The notes: generated from the sequence alone by a model not told the origin. A stretch of DNA of 35,180 nucleotides from Thraustochytrium sp. TN22 (GCA_013306675.1 JABLUY010000315.1:1-35180); one strand, 5' to 3'. Positions 9,160 through 18,700 are shown, numbered from the stretch's first letter. A program made the numbers and translations.

Positions 9160-10148
9160 CTAAGTTAGCTAACTGTAAGTCAACGGCAAGATCATTTTGT
9201 GAAGGCCCGGGCGTTGTCGTCGCCAGCAGCGCAGAGGGGCCGTGCGTACGGCGCTGCCTAGCTGGAGCTAGCTCACTCACTGTCCGCCAATCAACCGGCC
9301 CCTCCCTCGACGCTCAAGAGGAGAGACGGCCGAGGCGGACCGGAGGCTGAGCTCCGCCCTTTCTCGGGCCTGCTGAGTTCCGACATTCCTCGGGCCCTTT
9401 CTCGGGCCTGCTGACTTCCGACATTCCTCGGGCCTGCCCAGCCCGCGCGAAACCCTCCCTTCCCCCCTTACTTACAGTTGACTCGCTCGTACCGTCAGTT
9501 GGAACTGACGCCAACTTCGTACGGGACTTGGACTGAGTGTCCACATAACTGCCTCCCACTAGCTGCGACTAGCAGCTGCGCAGCAGCGCTCACTCTAGTA
9601 GGCTTTGCATCAGCCAGGAACAGGACACTTTCGCATTGTGCTGTTCGGAGATGCCGTATGACTGATTCGCGATGCGTTCCCCGGGTGCCACTTTAGCGGC
9701 CTCAGACGAGCGATGCTTGGGTCTCCAGGCAAGCGACAGCTGGCAGGCTCGGAGGCTCGAAGCCTCGAGCCAGCGTTTGGGCTAGTATTAGGCTACCTGT
9801 CCAAGGCGTGACTCACTGTCAAGCCCTACTTGCAGTGGCCACACCAAGCCGCCGCGGACATCCGGCCGGGTCAAGCCCGCGGGCGTGACAAGGACGTGTT
9901 GCCATGACCCACAGAGGCACGCGCAAGCTCATTGGCCGCAATGGAGTCATCGGAGCGAGGGGGGAAGGGGGCGCGTCCGCGCGCCGTCCGCGGCAGGCAA
10001 ATCAGACTTCGGCAAGCTTGGGCTGGGCGCGCAGCACGGCAGTGCGGCGTGCTGCGGCGCGGCGCGGCGCGGCGCAGCGCAGCGCCCGCGAGCCTGTCCT
10101 GCGGCTCGTCCCGGGCTGCGGGCCGAGCCTCGCGGCGGGCGCGGGCCG
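9160..10148. other. Intergenic region
   Basis: Contains ctagctagctaagttagctaac near 9153-9175 and a 38-bp duplication at 9361-9436. No gene with recognisable features is seen. The frame of the next gene is open upstream to about 9885 but has no ATG there. Confidence 0.5.
9361..9436. repeat. 38-bp tandem duplication
   Basis: Two adjacent 38-bp copies (9361-9398 and 9399-9436) both begin ttctcgggcctgctga and appear to differ at a single base (gagttccg against gacttccg). The near identity indicates a recent duplication. It lies in non-coding sequence. Confidence 0.9.
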
Positions 10149-12065
10149 ATGGAGAAGAGACAATCGCACGGTGTCGAGGAGAAGGCATCATCGCCGGGAT
10201 CATCTGGGCTTCGCCTTGCTCGTACGGCGCTTGCTCCTGGATCTGAAGAAGGAGGAGCGGCAGTTCATGACGTGGCAGCAGACTACGACGCGTCAGACCA
10301 CGGCGCGGTAGCTCACGGCGTGGCAGATCACGTCGCGGCAGTCCACGACACGACATGTCACGGCGCCACCTACCGCGGCGCCGCATACCAAGCCGCGACA
10401 TACCAAGCCGCGACATACCAAGCCGCGACATACCAAGCCGCGACATACCAAGCCGCGACACACCAAGCCGCGACATACCAAGCCGCGACATACCAAGCCG
10501 CGTCACGAGAAGACACAAACCAGACATGTACAAGTGCAAAGCGAGACGGCAGCCCGACGCAAGCCAGGCCTTGGCGGCAGGAGGGTGAGGTCTCTCGACG
10601 TCCTGAACCTCTTCAAGTCTCTGTAGAGCGGGGAGCAGCGGAGCAGGTGTGGGAATTCTCTCCGCACGATGGCTTCATGCTCACCTCAGTTCCTCAGTGT
10701 TGGCAGACCAACCGTACGGAGGAAACTGCAAGGCCGCCCGCATCGTGGCCTGGCGTCGCGTCGAGCTCCTTTGCGTTCGCGAGCCAAGGCTCGAGTGAGG
10801 AGGATGTGGACCCGCTCCTCATCTCCATGCCCGCGGAATCGCCGCGGCTGGTGCGTGCACCAGCGTTGAGCTTCTTCGATGGCCGGCGCGACGACAGCAC
10901 GGCGCAGGACCGCCAACAGGTCGAGATGGAAACTGATATCCTCTGCGTCGCCATGCAGCTGAGCCCTACTGGGCTCCACTCTCACCAGAATGATTCGATT
11001 GGGACCGGGCAGCACGCTGGAATCGGGACACCAGCACACGAACGTTTTGACCGAGCTCTAGATATCTCCCCCTGCGCATCTGATGGAACCTTTGCTCCGG
11101 CGTACCACGCCGACGGAAGAAGGCCTCCACCAGCGCCAGATGCTGCCACCACCATGGCCACTTTCCCGCCTGCACGCGGTGTCGCAGCGAGTCCATCAAC
11201 CCCATGGTTCACATCATCTACCTCTGCGTATCCGATGGAGTCGTCTTCTCGCAGCTCTCAAGCATGCTTGTGGTTCTCGCCAACGGAAGTTGTGTGGGAC
11301 CAAAACGAGGCGAAGGACGCCCTGGGCACGTCCAACGACCAATCTGCTGCAATCGCACACCACGATGGTGGCCGTGGCCGTGGCCGTGGCGGTGGCGGTG
11401 GCTGCGACGGCGACGCCAGTGTCAGCAATGACAGCCAGCAGCACATGGAACTCGAGCAAGGCGGGAGAGGCAATACGCTGGCTGGAGAAGCTCCCACGAT
11501 TGGGAAGAGCCGTGGTCGCAAGGCCGACAAACAGTCCGGTGTAAACCGAGATGAAGGTGCAAGCAAGACGAGCAGCAGGGCAAAGTACTCGCCAGATGAC
11601 GCCAATCTGATCCGGTACTGGTTGCCCAAGTCCTCCAAGAGCCTCGAGGAGGTGGTTGGCGACATGCATGGGGAGCTCGCACAGGATAACGCAAGGATCA
11701 CCGGGTCATTGGAGCTCGCCTTCCCGAGGAACCGGGGCCGCAAGATCATGCAGCTCGTCCTGCAATCGTCGCAGAGACGCTCCTATGAAGCGGTCGCCGT
11801 CATGCTCAAGGCCTCAGAGATGCTCATTACCCATTTGACGCGCGCCGGCGCCTGCTTCAAGGGCCGCTCCGACGCTTTCATTCTTTGCGGCCGCGACATC
11901 GCGAAAGGCGCGCCGATGGATCCCCGGCTTGACTTCCTCAAGTTTGTCCTAGGACGCGCTCTGAAGGAAGCCGAAGCTGCGCGAACGAAACGGACTCGAA
12001 GAGCCTCTTCCTCCGCATCATTGCCCACCAGCAATATGAGCGCGAGCTCCAAGGACCGACGATGA
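10149..12065 (+). CDS. Unrecognised protein with AATYQ tandem repeats and a conserved-looking C-terminus
   Basis: Predicted 638 residues from the first in-frame ATG at 10149; the frame is open upstream to 9885 without an ATG. Residues about 40-76 carry imperfect DVAADYDASDHGAVAHGVAD-like repeats, followed at about 77-118 by eight near-perfect copies of AATYQ, encoded by a 15-bp DNA repeat. The middle is Ser/Pro/Thr-rich with an RGRGRGGGG patch near residue 405. The last 170 residues are better ordered: YSPDDANLIRYWLPKSSKSL, then AFPRNRGRKIMQLVLQSSQR, then FILCGRDIAKGAPMDPRLDF, and a basic tail (RTKRTRR). I do not recognise a family. It precedes the transposase gene on the same strand and might belong to the same element, but no shared end repeats are seen. 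Confidence 0.55.
   Translation: MEKRQSHGVEEKASSPGSSGLRLARTALAPGSEEGGAAVHDVAADYDASDHGAVAHGVADHVAAVHDTTCHGATYRGAAYQAATYQAATYQAATYQAATYQAATHQAATYQAATYQAASREDTNQTCTSAKRDGSPTQARPWRQEGEVSRRPEPLQVSVERGAAEQVWEFSPHDGFMLTSVPQCWQTNRTEETARPPASWPGVASSSFAFASQGSSEEDVDPLLISMPAESPRLVRAPALSFFDGRRDDSTAQDRQQVEMETDILCVAMQLSPTGLHSHQNDSIGTGQHAGIGTPAHERFDRALDISPCASDGTFAPAYHADGRRPPPAPDAATTMATFPPARGVAASPSTPWFTSSTSAYPMESSSRSSQACLWFSPTEVVWDQNEAKDALGTSNDQSAAIAHHDGGRGRGRGGGGGCDGDASVSNDSQQHMELEQGGRGNTLAGEAPTIGKSRGRKADKQSGVNRDEGASKTSSRAKYSPDDANLIRYWLPKSSKSLEEVVGDMHGELAQDNARITGSLELAFPRNRGRKIMQLVLQSSQRRSYEAVAVMLKASEMLITHLTRAGACFKGRSDAFILCGRDIAKGAPMDPRLDFLKFVLGRALKEAEAARTKRTRRASSSASLPTSNMSASSKDRR
10377..10502. repeat. 15-bp coding tandem repeat (AATYQ units)
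   Basis: About eight copies of gcgacataccaagcc lie head to tail inside the preceding gene's reading frame. The unit length is a multiple of three, so copy-number change keeps the frame. One copy has a single change giving AATHQ. Confidence 0.92.
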
Positions 12066-12641
12066 CTCACTGGCAAGAGTCACCAAATGAAACATCCAAG
12101 CATGCACACAATTCCTTACTGTTCTCACTGAAGCGCGTTGTGAGAGGCTCACACCAAGGGAAAAAAAGAAAAAGAAAAAAAAGGTTGCCTGAGCCCGGGC
12201 CGGGGTCTGAAGGACCCTGATCGTCTTTCCTTTCCTTCCCCACACTGCGCAACTCATTTTGACTCAGGAAAAATCCATGATATACTATGCTTGCAGGCAG
12301 GATTCGAGGATATCCTTCTCGCCAGAGCAAGCTTGAGCCGCTCGCGGCTGCGCGTCGCGACGCGTTCGTGCGCTTAGGGGCGCAGATGCGGTGGTTAGGT
12401 GATGGATGATGACACGGGGCGTCGCCTCGCCTCCGAGCCCCTGTTTGGATTCTTGAGAGTACCTTGGACTGGAGACGAGGAGAGGCCGCGGCGCAAACCG
12501 CGTTCAAGCGCGCGTGACTCGGTGCGACGCGGCTGCAAGGCTCAGCTGCCGTGGGCGCGCGACCGAGAGCGCGTCCTTGCTGGCCTTGGGCGCGTGGGAG
12601 CGAGCCGCGGCGGCTCCGCAACAGCGTCCCAGAACGCGAGC
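12066..12641. other. Intergenic region upstream of the transposase
   Basis: Contains an A-rich tract (about 12160-12182) downstream of the repeat-protein gene, and 243 bases in frame with the transposase from an ATG at 12399. That extension has no recognisable feature. I searched by eye for TTAA and for inverted repeats matching the far side of the transposase and saw none. Confidence 0.5.
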
Positions 12642-15600
12642 ATGAGCTCGCAGGGCCAGCCGTCAAGGGGCGACGACGCGAAGGAGGCTGCTGCGACGAG
12701 CGTAGCGGACGATGACGACGACTACGAGGAGGAGGAGGAGGAGGAGGAGGAGCGCGGCGACGAGAGACAACCCGTTCAGTCGACGCGTCGTGCGTCGGGC
12801 TCGTCCCAGAGCGGGGCGTCCGAACGAGATGAAGATGAGGTGCGGCGCGCGGCGAAGCGGCAGAAGACGGGCCCGACCCCGCAGACGAAGGCCTGCAAGT
12901 GCGGCTCGACCACGCACCTGCAGCCGAACAACCGCGCCTGCCCGTTGAACAAGAACGCTGGCCGGGCTGGCTCGTCGGGTAGGGCTAGCAGCCCGACTGC
13001 GACGCGTGCGCCGGCGACCCTCCAGGGGGCTTGGACGCCAGTGCCAAGCCCGGACGAGTACAATCTCGTGGGCGAGGACGAGGCGCGGTCCATCTTCTTC
13101 GACAAGCGCGTCGAGGAACAGGTAAAGTACATGAAGAAGCAGCTGGTCGGCATGGCCGCCAGGGAGCCCGACATGGACGCCTGCGACCCGGTCTCGCTAC
13201 TGCGGCTCGTTGGTGGAGGGGCGATCCAGAATCTCTACTCCTACACGCGCCGGAACGTCTGGGTAAAGCACAAGTGGGCGCTTTCGTACAAGCAGTTCTG
13301 GGTCTTCCTTGCCATGGTGCTGGAGATGGAGTCCATGCGCTCCAAAACCCTGGCGCGAGCTTTCCGCACGGTTCACGTCATGCTCACGGTAGATCACGGC
13401 GTGAACGTAGAGCTCCCCACTCTCGAGCAATTTCAACAGGTCCTCCAGGCCATGGCGATGGTTGATCCGGACGCGATCTCGTCGACAAGCAGTACGTGGG
13501 CCACCAACGCCGACGAGGTGGCTCGCTGGACACCCATGGAGACACGAGCGTTCGAGACTGTACGCAGGATTGCGTGCGCCCCGCACTCGTGCATCGTCAT
13601 TGACGACGAGCTTGTGGGTGGCCGCGCGAAGGACGAGGAGACGAGCGCGACAAGCCAGAGGAAAGCCGGGAAGGACGGCCTCAAGAACGACGCTGTCGCC
13701 GACAGCCTCTTCCGGCTGATGTACGCCGTGCGTCACCACCGCCGCCTCGACTGGTCGCAACAGACTGCCGTCAACGAGGTCCTGGGTGATCTGGCTGAGG
13801 TGCTTGGCAAGGACATGTCTTGCCTCGTGACGGCGGACCGCGGCTACTCCACGCAGTGGCTCTGGGAGCTGCTGGCGAACAAGGGGCTGGCATTTTGCAT
13901 GATCGCAGACGAGCGTGTCGCTCCCTGGCTGCGGTCTGCGGACGACGTGTACGAGGTTCCCTCTCCGGTCGACGCCAACCCGCTCATGGGCCGCGAGATC
14001 ATCACGCTCCGCTCCGTGCTGCAGCTGAGCCGGCCTGGGGCGGCCAACACGGTCCCGATCTACTCGTATACCTTTCGTGACTTTGCAGATGCAAGGACCA
14101 AGACCACGCGGCTGCTCTCGTTCGTCGAGGCAGGCACCGGCCTCCACGAGATGCTGCGTTCTACGCTGGTGATGGTTTTCTACAGCATCCCCAGCGGCAT
14201 CGTGCCTCACCGAGACGTGCTCTTTTATCCGTGTGACGGCAAGATCGCTTCTCTGAAGCAGACCGAGGCGAAACTGCGCGAGAAGTGCGTGCCGCTCACT
14301 TGCTGGCAGCGCAAGCAAGACTGGTTCGTGCTCCGGCTCCTCTGCATCACAGACACCACTGGAGGGACTTTTGCGCTGCACGATGCCGAGGCGCGCAAAC
14401 TCCTGGTGCGCAGCAGCGATGACGACGCTGCACCGGGCCCGCTTACGCTCGAGCGCGCAGCAAAGATCGCCAGCGGCTCGTGGATCGTCAAGCGCACTGC
14501 CTCCACCGAGGACATGAGGGCTGGCACGCTCAACGAGCTCGAGGTCATCCAGGACATCAAGAAGCAGCCATGGTGTGTTGAGCTCTTCGAGGCGGGGCTC
14601 TTTCAGCACAAGAGCATCCCGGGGCTCGGCGCTTCCCCGGACGGTATCGGCCTCCTGCGCAGGAGGCAGGAGCACGGCTCCTTTTCTGACCGCGCGGACA
14701 TCCTCTGCAGCGTCGAGATTAAGATGCGGATTTCACCGAACGGCGGTGTCACGGCAAGTGCGCTCGCGCGCCGCTATGGCAGCTTCTTCACATGCTCCGT
14801 TGGCGACAGCATCTGGTGGGAGGCGGTGCCGCGCGAACATCGTGCGCAGCTTTTGCAACAGGCAGCGGTCTTGGACCTCGATCATGTGCTCTACGTGGTC
14901 ACCACGATCGACCGCATGGTGTACGCCTGCCTCGTCGAGGTGCACGAGGACGAGCGGCTCGCCTACGTCCGGGCCCTGAGGCCGTGGGCGGACCAGCTCA
15001 CGGGCTGGGCACACGCCAGCCTCCACGCCGCCGGACCACCACCGGAGCCACCCGCCTGCTTCGACGAGTCGGAACGCAGCATCCTGGCGACCTACCTACG
15101 CTTGTGGCGCGCGCTGCACAAGCACGTCGCGGCGAATGGGCCCGTGCGACCTGTGCATGTCTTCAGGTGTGGCGCTCAGCACCTGTACAAAGAAATCAAG
15201 GGCGGCGTGGACGGTAACACCCAGTTCGTCGAGAGCATCTCAGACGGTACCATGTGGAGCCTGAATTGCGAGAAGACGGTGGCGCTGCGCACGTTCAAGC
15301 AGTGTGTCGTCAACACGTCCATCCTCTACAGGTGCATGAAGATTGCGCACGACCCGACGCATGATCTCAGCTCCGGCCTTCAGGCGCTGCGCAACAAGAT
15401 GAACCGTACCATGTCTGTATCCGACTTCCGATGCGAACTGGTCATCGCGATGCTGCAGTACAGCACGCAGCTGCCGAGCCCGACCGTGCCGACCACGCCC
15501 GTGCACATTTCTGGCGCGTCGAGCTTTGGTAGCGAGCCAGACGAGTCGAGTGGCTCGGTGTCCCAGGCGTCAAGCCCTGTGGTCCTGTCCACACCGTCTA

Positions 15601-16040
15601 GCCCTGTGCACGTTGGCTGCCAAGGCGTATCTCTGTCTCAGAGCGAGGCCATGGCCTTGTGCAGCAAGGCCCCACAACGGAAGCCCCAAGTGCAGGAGTT
15701 CTTCAACCGGATGGACAAGGGCAAGCGTGTTCGTCTCGACAGGCATCTGGACCACAGGGCTGTGCCCGTTGCGGCGCCCGTCCCGATGAAGCTGGGCGCC
15801 GGAGGCGCGGCAGGCAAGAAGAGACTGGCTCAGAGGACCTGCGTCGTGTGCCTGGGTCAAGCCACCAAGAAGTGCTACACTTGCGGTGTCCCACTGCACT
15901 CCACTCGCCGCGGCAACGAGCAATCGACCTGCTTCGAAAAGTTCCACAAGAGGACGCGGATCGACGTGCCCCTCAAGTGGTCGGCGAGCTCATCGCGCTC
16001 CAGCAACAGCTCGAACAGCTCGACATCCAATCGACTGTGA
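12642..16040 (+). CDS. PiggyBac-family transposase with inserted YqaJ-type nuclease domain
   Basis: Predicted 1132 residues from the ATG at 12642; an earlier in-frame ATG at 12399 is possible but adds sequence without features. In order: an acidic N-terminus (EEEEEEEE); a small zinc-knuckle-like motif, C85-x-C87-x4-H92-x7-C100; and, from about residue 138, a DDE_Tnp_1_7-like (piggyBac) domain. Its likely catalytic aspartates are in CIVIDDELVGGR (D321/D322) and TADRGYSTQWLWELL (D399), with a third candidate in FYPCDGKIASL (D532). Next is a PD-(D/E)XK nuclease domain of the YqaJ/lambda-exonuclease type: helix NELEVIQDIKKQPW, then LGASPDGIG (D667) and CSVEIKM (E692, K694). Near the C-terminus is a piggyBac-style zinc-binding domain, C1067-x2-C-x7-C-x2-C, ending CFEKFH (C1097, H1102). 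Transposases of this family cut and paste DNA, usually at TTAA; YqaJ enzymes digest DNA ends. All motifs appear intact. No terminal repeats were found, so the gene may be domesticated or its ends may be unusual. Confidence 0.8.
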   Translation: MSSQGQPSRGDDAKEAAATSVADDDDDYEEEEEEEEERGDERQPVQSTRRASGSSQSGASERDEDEVRRAAKRQKTGPTPQTKACKCGSTTHLQPNNRACPLNKNAGRAGSSGRASSPTATRAPATLQGAWTPVPSPDEYNLVGEDEARSIFFDKRVEEQVKYMKKQLVGMAAREPDMDACDPVSLLRLVGGGAIQNLYSYTRRNVWVKHKWALSYKQFWVFLAMVLEMESMRSKTLARAFRTVHVMLTVDHGVNVELPTLEQFQQVLQAMAMVDPDAISSTSSTWATNADEVARWTPMETRAFETVRRIACAPHSCIVIDDELVGGRAKDEETSATSQRKAGKDGLKNDAVADSLFRLMYAVRHHRRLDWSQQTAVNEVLGDLAEVLGKDMSCLVTADRGYSTQWLWELLANKGLAFCMIADERVAPWLRSADDVYEVPSPVDANPLMGREIITLRSVLQLSRPGAANTVPIYSYTFRDFADARTKTTRLLSFVEAGTGLHEMLRSTLVMVFYSIPSGIVPHRDVLFYPCDGKIASLKQTEAKLREKCVPLTCWQRKQDWFVLRLLCITDTTGGTFALHDAEARKLLVRSSDDDAAPGPLTLERAAKIASGSWIVKRTASTEDMRAGTLNELEVIQDIKKQPWCVELFEAGLFQHKSIPGLGASPDGIGLLRRRQEHGSFSDRADILCSVEIKMRISPNGGVTASALARRYGSFFTCSVGDSIWWEAVPREHRAQLLQQAAVLDLDHVLYVVTTIDRMVYACLVEVHEDERLAYVRALRPWADQLTGWAHASLHAAGPPPEPPACFDESERSILATYLRLWRALHKHVAANGPVRPVHVFRCGAQHLYKEIKGGVDGNTQFVESISDGTMWSLNCEKTVALRTFKQCVVNTSILYRCMKIAHDPTHDLSSGLQALRNKMNRTMSVSDFRCELVIAMLQYSTQLPSPTVPTTPVHISGASSFGSEPDESSGSVSQASSPVVLSTPSSPVHVGCQGVSLSQSEAMALCSKAPQRKPQVQEFFNRMDKGKRVRLDRHLDHRAVPVAAPVPMKLGAGGAAGKKRLAQRTCVVCLGQATKKCYTCGVPLHSTRRGNEQSTCFEKFHKRTRIDVPLKWSASSSRSSNSSNSSTSNRL

Positions 16041-16680
16041 GCACTACATCAAGAAACCAAATTCTAAATAGAATTCATTCAAGGGAACATGAGACGACCA
16101 AGTTGCGACTATTTGGCGCAAGGTGGGATGTTTCGAGCTGCTGGCAGCACTGGCACTTTTTGGCATGTCCAAGCCTTTTTCCGTCCTTGCCAGCCAGCCA
16201 GCTCTTGCCAGTGCCAGGCGCCAGTGTGCGCCCCTGGCTCGATGCTGATGTTCATGCCTTGCCAGTGCTGATGCTCAGGCTACGCTGTGGTGTGCAGTCC
16301 TGTGCTGGTGCATTGCTAGAGCCAGCAAGGCCAAATTAGAAGAGCAGTGCGCAGTGCCACCACGACGCCGACGCAGTCATGACTCACGGCCCGATCACCG
16401 GTGGCGGCCCGGCCATCGCCTTCATCACAGTCACTGACCATGACTGACTGAGATCACCGTGACGTCACTTGTGGCATTGACAGATGACACGGCGTGCATT
16501 TCGCACACCCCGGGCTGTCCACCAAGCAGGTCCGCGCTGGGCATTGCAGTGCCGCCTGCGCACTGCCAGAATGGGCCGTGGCGCGTGCAAGAGTCCACTC
16601 CAGGCGGCGGCCGCCGAGCCGGAGCCGAGGCGCCGCGGCGCGAGCCGCTGCCAGGCGGCGCAGAACCAGAGAGGAGGAGG
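16041..16680. other. Intergenic region
   Basis: Holds cagccagccagctcttgccagtgccag-type short direct repeats (about 16190-16235) and a CRE-like palindrome at 16460-16467. No TTAA or recognisable transposon end follows the transposase. The frame of the next gene is open upstream to 16459, but that extension looks non-coding. Confidence 0.5.
16460..16467. promoter_or_regulatory. CRE-like palindrome TGACGTCA
   Basis: A perfect 8-bp TGACGTCA within the 10-bp palindrome gtgacgtcac, 214 bp before the start codon at 16681. This is the classical site for bZIP factors of the CREB/ATF type. A single site can occur by chance, so the role is tentative. Confidence 0.35.
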
Positions 16681-17625
16681 ATGGGCGGGTCGCCGAGCAA
16701 GGCGACGCTGGTGGCGGACGCTGACGTGGAGCGACTCTACGATGCGCTGAGCGAGGCGTACCGCGCCTGGAGTCGGGAGCTCGCGCTGCCCACAACGGCG
16801 CGCAGCGCGGCGAACGGTGAGGCGGCGAGCAGCGAGGGCGAGGCGATGCGCGCGTTTGGCCAGATGCAGACCGAGCTAGTACGGCGCATCGCCGAAGGCG
16901 ACCCGACCGGGTTCGGACACGTCATTCTCTCCGTCGGCCTCGAGCTGAGTCGACAGGCGGAGGAGGGCGAGGACCACTTGCAACGCAAACTAGAGGCAAC
17001 GCAGACGCCCACGACGCCGAGCAACCTGCAGGGCAAGGCTTGCAAAGTACTGGGCGACACCGACATGGAGCCAGCGCAGCGCAGTGCCATGCAGCGCGTC
17101 GACGACCGGGAGGCGCGCCAGCGGGCCGCGCACCAGCGCAGGGAGCTCCACCGCGTGCTCTCGGTGCGGCCCGAGAGCCGCAACACGCTCGTGCGCCAGC
17201 GTCTCACCAAGTCCGTCAGCACCAAGGCCCTGCAGCTCATGGGTGATGTGCGCCTCGACCGCCAGGTCGAAGCTTTGCAGGAGCAGGCCGCCATGGGCAA
17301 CCGCAAAGTCGCCCAGGTCACCGGCGAGGCGCGCTTCGCCCCGGAGGACGCGTTGCGAATCGGCCACGGCAACGCGCGGGAAGCCCTCGGCACCGCGCAC
17401 CTCGCGCGCCGCAGCAGCGCCCCGACACCGCGCCGCCTCTCTCCATTTTCAGCACCTGCTGCTGACGCGGCCGTCCAAGGCTCCGACAAGCGACAGGGAT
17501 CTTGCGAGCTGTCTGCGTCCAAGCTCGCCATCGACGGCCGCCGCATGTCGATGGAGGGCGGCTCGCGCCGCCGGGGCTCCTCCTCCACCGCTGCCACCAT
17601 CCTTGTCGGCGCATACAGGCTTTAA
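16681..17625 (+). CDS. Small unrecognised protein with N-myristoylation signal
   Basis: Predicted 314 residues from the ATG at 16681. The start was chosen because MGGSPSK matches the N-myristoylation rule (Met-Gly, Ser at position 6, Lys at position 7); the frame is open upstream to 16459 but gives only Pro/Arg-rich sequence. Residues 10-85 are predicted helical. From about residue 120 there are three related segments: KACKVLGDTDM (about 120), KALQLMGDVRL (about 181) and KVAQVTGEARF (about 209). They suggest a short degenerate repeat of K-x-x-Q-x-x-G-(D/E) form. The C-terminus is Ser/Arg-rich with candidate phosphorylation sites (RRSSAP, RRRGSSS). The family is not recognised. Membrane attachment through a lipid is inferred from the N-terminus only. 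Confidence 0.6.
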   Translation: MGGSPSKATLVADADVERLYDALSEAYRAWSRELALPTTARSAANGEAASSEGEAMRAFGQMQTELVRRIAEGDPTGFGHVILSVGLELSRQAEEGEDHLQRKLEATQTPTTPSNLQGKACKVLGDTDMEPAQRSAMQRVDDREARQRAAHQRRELHRVLSVRPESRNTLVRQRLTKSVSTKALQLMGDVRLDRQVEALQEQAAMGNRKVAQVTGEARFAPEDALRIGHGNAREALGTAHLARRSSAPTPRRLSPFSAPAADAAVQGSDKRQGSCELSASKLAIDGRRMSMEGGSRRRGSSSTAATILVGAYRL

Positions 17626-18034
17626 AAGAGTAAAGTTCTCCTTTTCGCATCGCCTTTTCGTATCGCCTTGACAGAAACGACCTTGCCACGCACTGCCAGC
17701 GATGCAGTGCACGAGTCTTCACGTACGAGCCATCCTCTCTCTTCGCCAAGTGGGACCGATCGTCGTGCGATCTCCGTCTCGTGCACGAGAGCGCCACCGG
17801 AAGAATAAACTATTTCCCGTCTGCCAGTCCCCATCAACCCTGCTCCACTGACCTCGCGGGCCGCAGTGTATGCCCCCTCGGGAGAACGTGTAGGCACCAA
17901 TTGGGGGCGGATCACCGCGCCAGAAAGAGGCAGTGGGGCGGGGGGAGGATGGCCCGAGAGGGCCTGCCTGCGCGGCGCTGCGTCCGTGGCCGCCCAGAAC
18001 GAGAGGTCGAGGTAGGTGGCGCGCGCGCGCGGGC

Positions 18035-18065
<31 letters not shown>

Positions 18066-18436
18066 GCGGCGGGCGGCACGGGAGCGCGGCGAGGCCCCGC
18101 GGCCGCCCGCACACCCGCCCACGCCCCGACCGGAGCGGCGGCCGCTGGCGAGGGAGGGATGAGAGGAGCGAGCGCGGCTGCGTGGCGGCTGAGCTTGCGC
18201 GCGGCGACAAGCGGCAGCGCGCGCGCGGGCGAGCGAGCGAGGGGACGCTGCAGTGGACGGGGAGGGGGGATGGGAGGCGGGGTGCACGGGCGGCAGACGA
18301 GATGCCTGCTGGCACCTGGGAGCTGGCGCTCGCAGGAGAGGAGTCAAGCCAGGGCCAGAAACTGACGAGCACTGATTTGCACAGCCGTGATCTTTGCCTC
18401 ACTCTCTTCCTTTCACCCTCACCCACCTACACAACA
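17626..18436. other. Intergenic region and 5' leader of the complex III gene
   Basis: A GC-rich stretch with a GGC run (18036-18063) and many CG dinucleotides, followed by a pyrimidine-rich leader (ctcactctcttcctttcacc) just before the QCR8 start codon. An aataaa word at about 17805 could serve as a poly(A) signal for the upstream gene, but it is 180 bp past its stop. No other gene is seen. Confidence 0.5.
18036..18063. repeat. (CGG)n trinucleotide run
   Basis: About nine perfect cgg triplets in the GC-rich region upstream of the complex III subunit gene. Simple repeat. Confidence 0.9.
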
Positions 18437-18700
18437 ATGGCGCCCATTGGCAAGAACGTGCAGCCTGGCCTGGCCAAGCTGTGGAAGAAGTACAAGCCGA
18501 TCGACGGCCGTGTGACGCGGACCGTGTCGCCGTACCAGCAGGACTTCGTCACGCCGTGGGTCAAGACGTGGCCGGAGAAGATGAAGCACAAGATCACCGA
18601 CAACATCCTCGACGTCGGCCCCGCCTTCCTCGTGCTCGTCGGCACGGTCGCCTGGGGCGATGCCACCTACGAGCGCGAGATGAAGAAGCACCGCGACTAA
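18437..18700 (+). CDS. UQCRQ: Cytochrome bc1 complex subunit 8 (QCR8/UQCRQ)
   Basis: Predicted 87 residues, the usual size of this family. The ATG at 18437 follows a pyrimidine-rich leader and the sequence acaaca, a good eukaryotic start context. The N-terminal half is basic (KLWKKYKPIDGR) and carries a TVSPYQQ motif matching the SP-x-x-Q element of UcrQ proteins. One transmembrane helix lies at about residues 57-73 (VGPAFLVLVGTVAWG), followed by a charged end (YEREMKKHRD). QCR8 is a small single-pass subunit of ubiquinol-cytochrome c reductase in the mitochondrial inner membrane, contacting cytochrome b. The frame is open upstream, but only GC-rich Arg/Ala sequence lies there. The motif and size fit well; a family search would settle the remaining doubt. 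Confidence 0.82.
   Translation: MAPIGKNVQPGLAKLWKKYKPIDGRVTRTVSPYQQDFVTPWVKTWPEKMKHKITDNILDVGPAFLVLVGTVAWGDATYEREMKKHRD

Noticed and set aside
10377-10502. A short regular direct repeat that could be taken for a CRISPR array
   Set aside because: The units are 15 bp, adjacent, without spacers, and in frame inside a coding region of a eukaryotic gene.
13197-14675. A 492-residue minus-strand open frame
   Set aside because: It lies wholly antisense to the transposase core, which carries conserved catalytic motifs. The antisense product shows none.
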